Source: Stephanodiscus triporus (taxonomy: Eukaryota > Bacillariophyta > Thalassiosirophyceae > Thalassiosirales > Thalassiosiraceae). From it: a DNA stretch of 19,588 bases. Under the pieces are notes generated by a model that saw only the letters and a program-made list of their open reading frames with translations, made no database searches and had not been told where the DNA came from. Location of the stretch: contig JALLAZ010000212.1 in NCBI GenBank assembly GCA_036939755.1, positions 1 to 19,588 of the forward strand, written 5' to 3'. Position 1 is the stretch's first letter; the number at the start of each line of letters is the position of its first letter. The position numbers and the translations under genes are program-made. This document shows positions 17,142 to 19,588 of the stretch, one piece after another.

Positions 17142-19291
17142 TCAGTCAATCACTATCACATCATTTTCTTCCTTCTTAGCAGGGGCAACACTATTGGACT
17201 TCTTTTTGGTATTGCTCCCGTCGACTCTACGAGCACAAATACTGGTAGCTTCTCTATTTCTTTTGGCACTTCCAAGGGCGCCAGCATTACTAGCACAAAG
17301 AGGGAGCACTTCATTGAGCAGGAGCGCAGCGGCAACGGACGTGTCAACGTTTGCAAGGGATTCGACAGGCATCCATTTCTGTCATAGGAAGTTCTTTGAA
17401 TGATGTTCGTTGCAGGTTGCTGTTTGTCGATGGGTCTTTTGATGTAAAGTTGTTCCGGAGGTCTTTTGGAGCCATTTCGCCGTTTTGGTGTCCGGGAGTG
17501 CGCATGTGTCTTCACAGACGACGATACGTCACCTTTGCTCGGCAATTTCGCGGATGATGCCAATTTTGGATCATTGATGCAAAATTTACTTAAAGATCTA
17601 CACACGATACACCCCCCATCATATTTCTCAATATCATATCCCTGAGTTGCAAGACATGATTGATGGAAGACTTTGCCGCATTTGGCATATCTATTACATG
17701 TAGATAAACCTGTCTCAGCTGAACACAAAGTACCAGGACATCTTGTTAGCCACAATTTCTCCAAAGCAGTGAATTCAAATAAAACACGATTTCGACTTAC
17801 TCCAGATGTTAATCGCTTTTCGACACAACCCGCAGGATGGGTCCTCGTCTTTGGTCACATCAGCATACACACCATTAGACCCTTTGCTACGCGATGCATG
17901 AGCTCGTGCATTTGCCAAATTCCTAGCGGCAGCCTCAGCCACGGATTCTCCCCAAAAAGAAATCACTCGATCTACCAAGCTAGATTTCGTCTTTCTGCTT
18001 TTGCAAGAGGGCGACACGAAAGTTTTGTCCCACTCAAGTTTTGGGTCCATGATAATCTTCATTGCTTTTACATCACCAATTCCTGGCGTCATTCGTAGGC
18101 GGAGGTATTCACGAAATGTGGGCAAGTTCATTTGTGCATTAATACGAGTCTTCAATTGTTCCATTGTCATTGTTGGGGGACGCAAAGGGTCAAAAGACTT
18201 CTTGAACCGCTCTAACTGTTGAATCAAGAACTTTACAGAGTCGTGCTTGTTTTTTGTACAAATCAAGTCAATTCCTTGAAACTCGCCCTTCTCCACCTAA
18301 GTAGTAGAAGACTTCAACTTGAGCCCACAGTTGAATTTTCGAAAGTTCTACGGATGTTTAAATAAAGACGGCCACTCACCTGAAGTCTTATTGTCTTCAC
18401 CCTCTTCAATCTCTTCTCCTGCTCAATATGTGTTGACACACCAGTATTTGCAGAGTACATGGAAAAATAGGTCGGATCGTCTTCGTCACCTTCCATCAGA
18501 AATACCTTCTTCGAAACACCACAATGCTGCAATTTGTACATTTGCGCCTCGAAGAAGGACAAAGGCTTGTATTCTTGATATTTTGAGGTGTAACCTGGCT
18601 GAGAAAACTGCTGTTGCGTGAAGCAAAACGTACATATTCATGGGGAAATGATACACTCACTTTTGCTAGGGATAGTAAGACAATTTTGCAAATCATTGAG
18701 ATCTTTGCGCTCAATAATCAAATCTAACACACGTTCATCAATGACCTCTCCCGTTGCATTTGAGATTAGGCGTGCGACATAAATGTAGTCAGCTGAGGGC
18801 AAGTGCAGTTTTTCACAATGAACATCGCCAAAGTGCCGATTGACCTTGTTTTCCACAACTTGGAGGAAATCGGTCTTCCCCGACTTGTCCGAAAATTCAC
18901 GAAAGTCCATCAGCAGCATGACTTTCCATTTCCCGATCCAGGCATCAACAGTGCAGGTTGGGGTAGGATTTTCGCATCCGGCGCTCTTATTGGTCTCGCC
19001 GTCGTGTTCCCTTAGATGAGGTGCTTCGTCCTCGTTGATGGCATCATCGGCTGCATTGTCCGACGCCCGTCTACTATCCAGTCTACCAGAAGCAGCGGCA
19101 CAACAACTTGTTGGCATCGACCAAATAGAGTCAGCAGAGGACACCGAGCCATCGTCAGAGTGGGCTGTGTCCAGCGTCACATCTCGGGATGCATTTCTAT
19201 GTTTCACTCTAAATGCGTCCGGGGTGCTCTTTGCCCTTACTTCTTGAACTTCATCGTCGTCGTCGCTCGAGTCGATGCTAATCACTTCCAT
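17142..19291 (-). CDS. MUS81: MUS81-type ERCC4 structure-specific endonuclease with C-terminal PHD-type zinc finger
   Basis: MUS81 cuts branched DNA (3' flaps, replication forks, nicked Holliday junctions), normally with an EME1 partner, in the nucleus. Five exons: 19291-18661, 18594-18380, 18296-17801, 17718-17516 and 17378-17142; every junction keeps frame (593 residues). Donors are AAAA|GTGAGT, CAG|GTGAGT, TGGA|GTAAGT and TCT|GTGAAG; the last is weak. The ERCC4 domain (about 123-310) has LLMDFREF (Asp129, Glu132), ADYIYVAR (Asp168) and IIERKDLNDL (Glu194, Arg195, Lys196, Asp200), then FFEAQMYKLQHCGVSKKVFL. A helix-hairpin-helix follows (RMTPGIGDVKAMKII, about 349-363). Splicing of exons 3 and 4 builds a C4HC3 finger: C437-x2-C440-x14-C455-x5-C461-x4-H466-x2-C469-x14-C484-x2-C487. 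A PHD finger on MUS81 is not part of the animal, yeast or plant protein. The N-terminal HhH domain of typical MUS81 is not seen. The last exon has an alternative frame running to 17156. Confidence 0.82.
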
Positions 19292-19588
19292 TTCGGTGTG
19301 TTCCCCCCAAATCCAAGGTTGAATTGATCACCAAAAGTGTTGGTGGGTTTTAATATTTATTTTTTGCGCCGGGCTTGGGTGTGATGTGAATTTCCACTTT
19401 ACGACAGCTCTCTAGTAAGTAGATGCATCATTTCTCTAGCTAGGAGTAGATGATAAGGAGATACCTCTCTACCCAGCTGGTTGCGGAGTTTCTTGCATCG
19501 TCCGTTTGTATTGGGTGTAGGTATTTTCTGGCGTACCGCCAGCAGCTGCTGGCGTAGGAATTTTGCTGGCGTATCTCAAAATTAAGAT
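19292..19588. promoter_or_regulatory. Upstream region of the MUS81-type gene, to the window edge
   Basis: About 300 bp precede the start codon, with T-rich and GA/TAG-rich stretches (CTCTCTAGTAAG, CTCTAGCTAGGAG). The far end carries the palindromic and triplicated CTGGCGTA motifs listed separately. No gene is seen and no promoter element is defined. Confidence 0.4.
19528..19573. repeat. Palindrome and triplicated CTGGCGTA motif
   Basis: CTGGCGTA occurs at 19528-19535, 19549-19556 and 19566-19573. Between the first two lies the perfect 18-nt palindrome CGCCAGCAGCTGCTGGCG (19537-19554), and CTGGCG-TAC-CGCCAG forms a further hairpin (19528-19542). It could be a multi-site operator-like element or the end of a mobile element that continues beyond the window. 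Confidence 0.7.

Noticed and set aside
17028..17387. 119-residue plus-strand ORF
   Set aside because: It is antisense to the 3' end of the MUS81-type gene and shows no domain.

Overview
The window reads as nuclear DNA of a photosynthetic stramenopile, most likely a centric diatom. Genes carry short GT-AG introns (about 80-350 nt) and are packed on both strands. Start codons sit in A-rich or ACC contexts. Two proteins (a CtpA-type protease and a dehydroascorbate-reductase-like GST) begin with a secretory signal followed by a Ser/Arg/Ala-rich transit region, the bipartite plastid leader typical of algae with secondary red plastids. There are no bacterial operons or prophage features. The species cannot be named from the sequence alone.

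Layout. 73-1758 (+): thylakoid C-terminal processing protease. 2234-4126 (+): CCA-adding-enzyme family protein whose open frame lacks the catalytic GG...DxD segment. 4269-5452 (-): unrecognised secreted or plastid protein, two exons plus an unexplained frame change near its start. 5881-6992 (+): plastid-targeted DHAR-like glutathione transferase, two exons. 7530-8646 (-): complex I subunit NDUFB9 (LYR protein), three exons. 8956-9583 (+): complex I subunit NDUFB4-like, two exons, head-to-head with NDUFB9. 9865-11916 (-): TRF4/PAPD5-type non-canonical poly(A) polymerase. 12205-12420 (+): TOM7. 12730-14279 (-): DUF1517 family protein, two exons. 14280-17141 is gene-poor and holds two doubtful small ORFs, interstitial telomere-type repeats, a C-terminal piece of a PL6-type beta-helix lyase and frame-broken coding remnants. 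17142-19291 (-): a five-exon MUS81-type ERCC4 nuclease whose splicing assembles a C-terminal PHD-type zinc finger. 19292-19588: its upstream region, with palindromic and triplicated motifs at the window edge.

How the genes relate. Two themes recur. One is plastid upkeep: CtpA (D1 maturation), DHAR (ascorbate recycling) and DUF1517 (linked in plants to acclimation of photosynthesis). The other is the mitochondrion: NDUFB9, NDUFB4 and TOM7 lie within 5 kb, with a divergent promoter between the two complex I genes and another between TRF4 and TOM7. RNA 3'-end nucleotidyltransferases also occur twice (CCA family and TRF4). Most likely points of novelty are the MUS81-PHD architecture, the CCA-family protein without its catalytic motif, and the unrecognised gene at 4269-5452.
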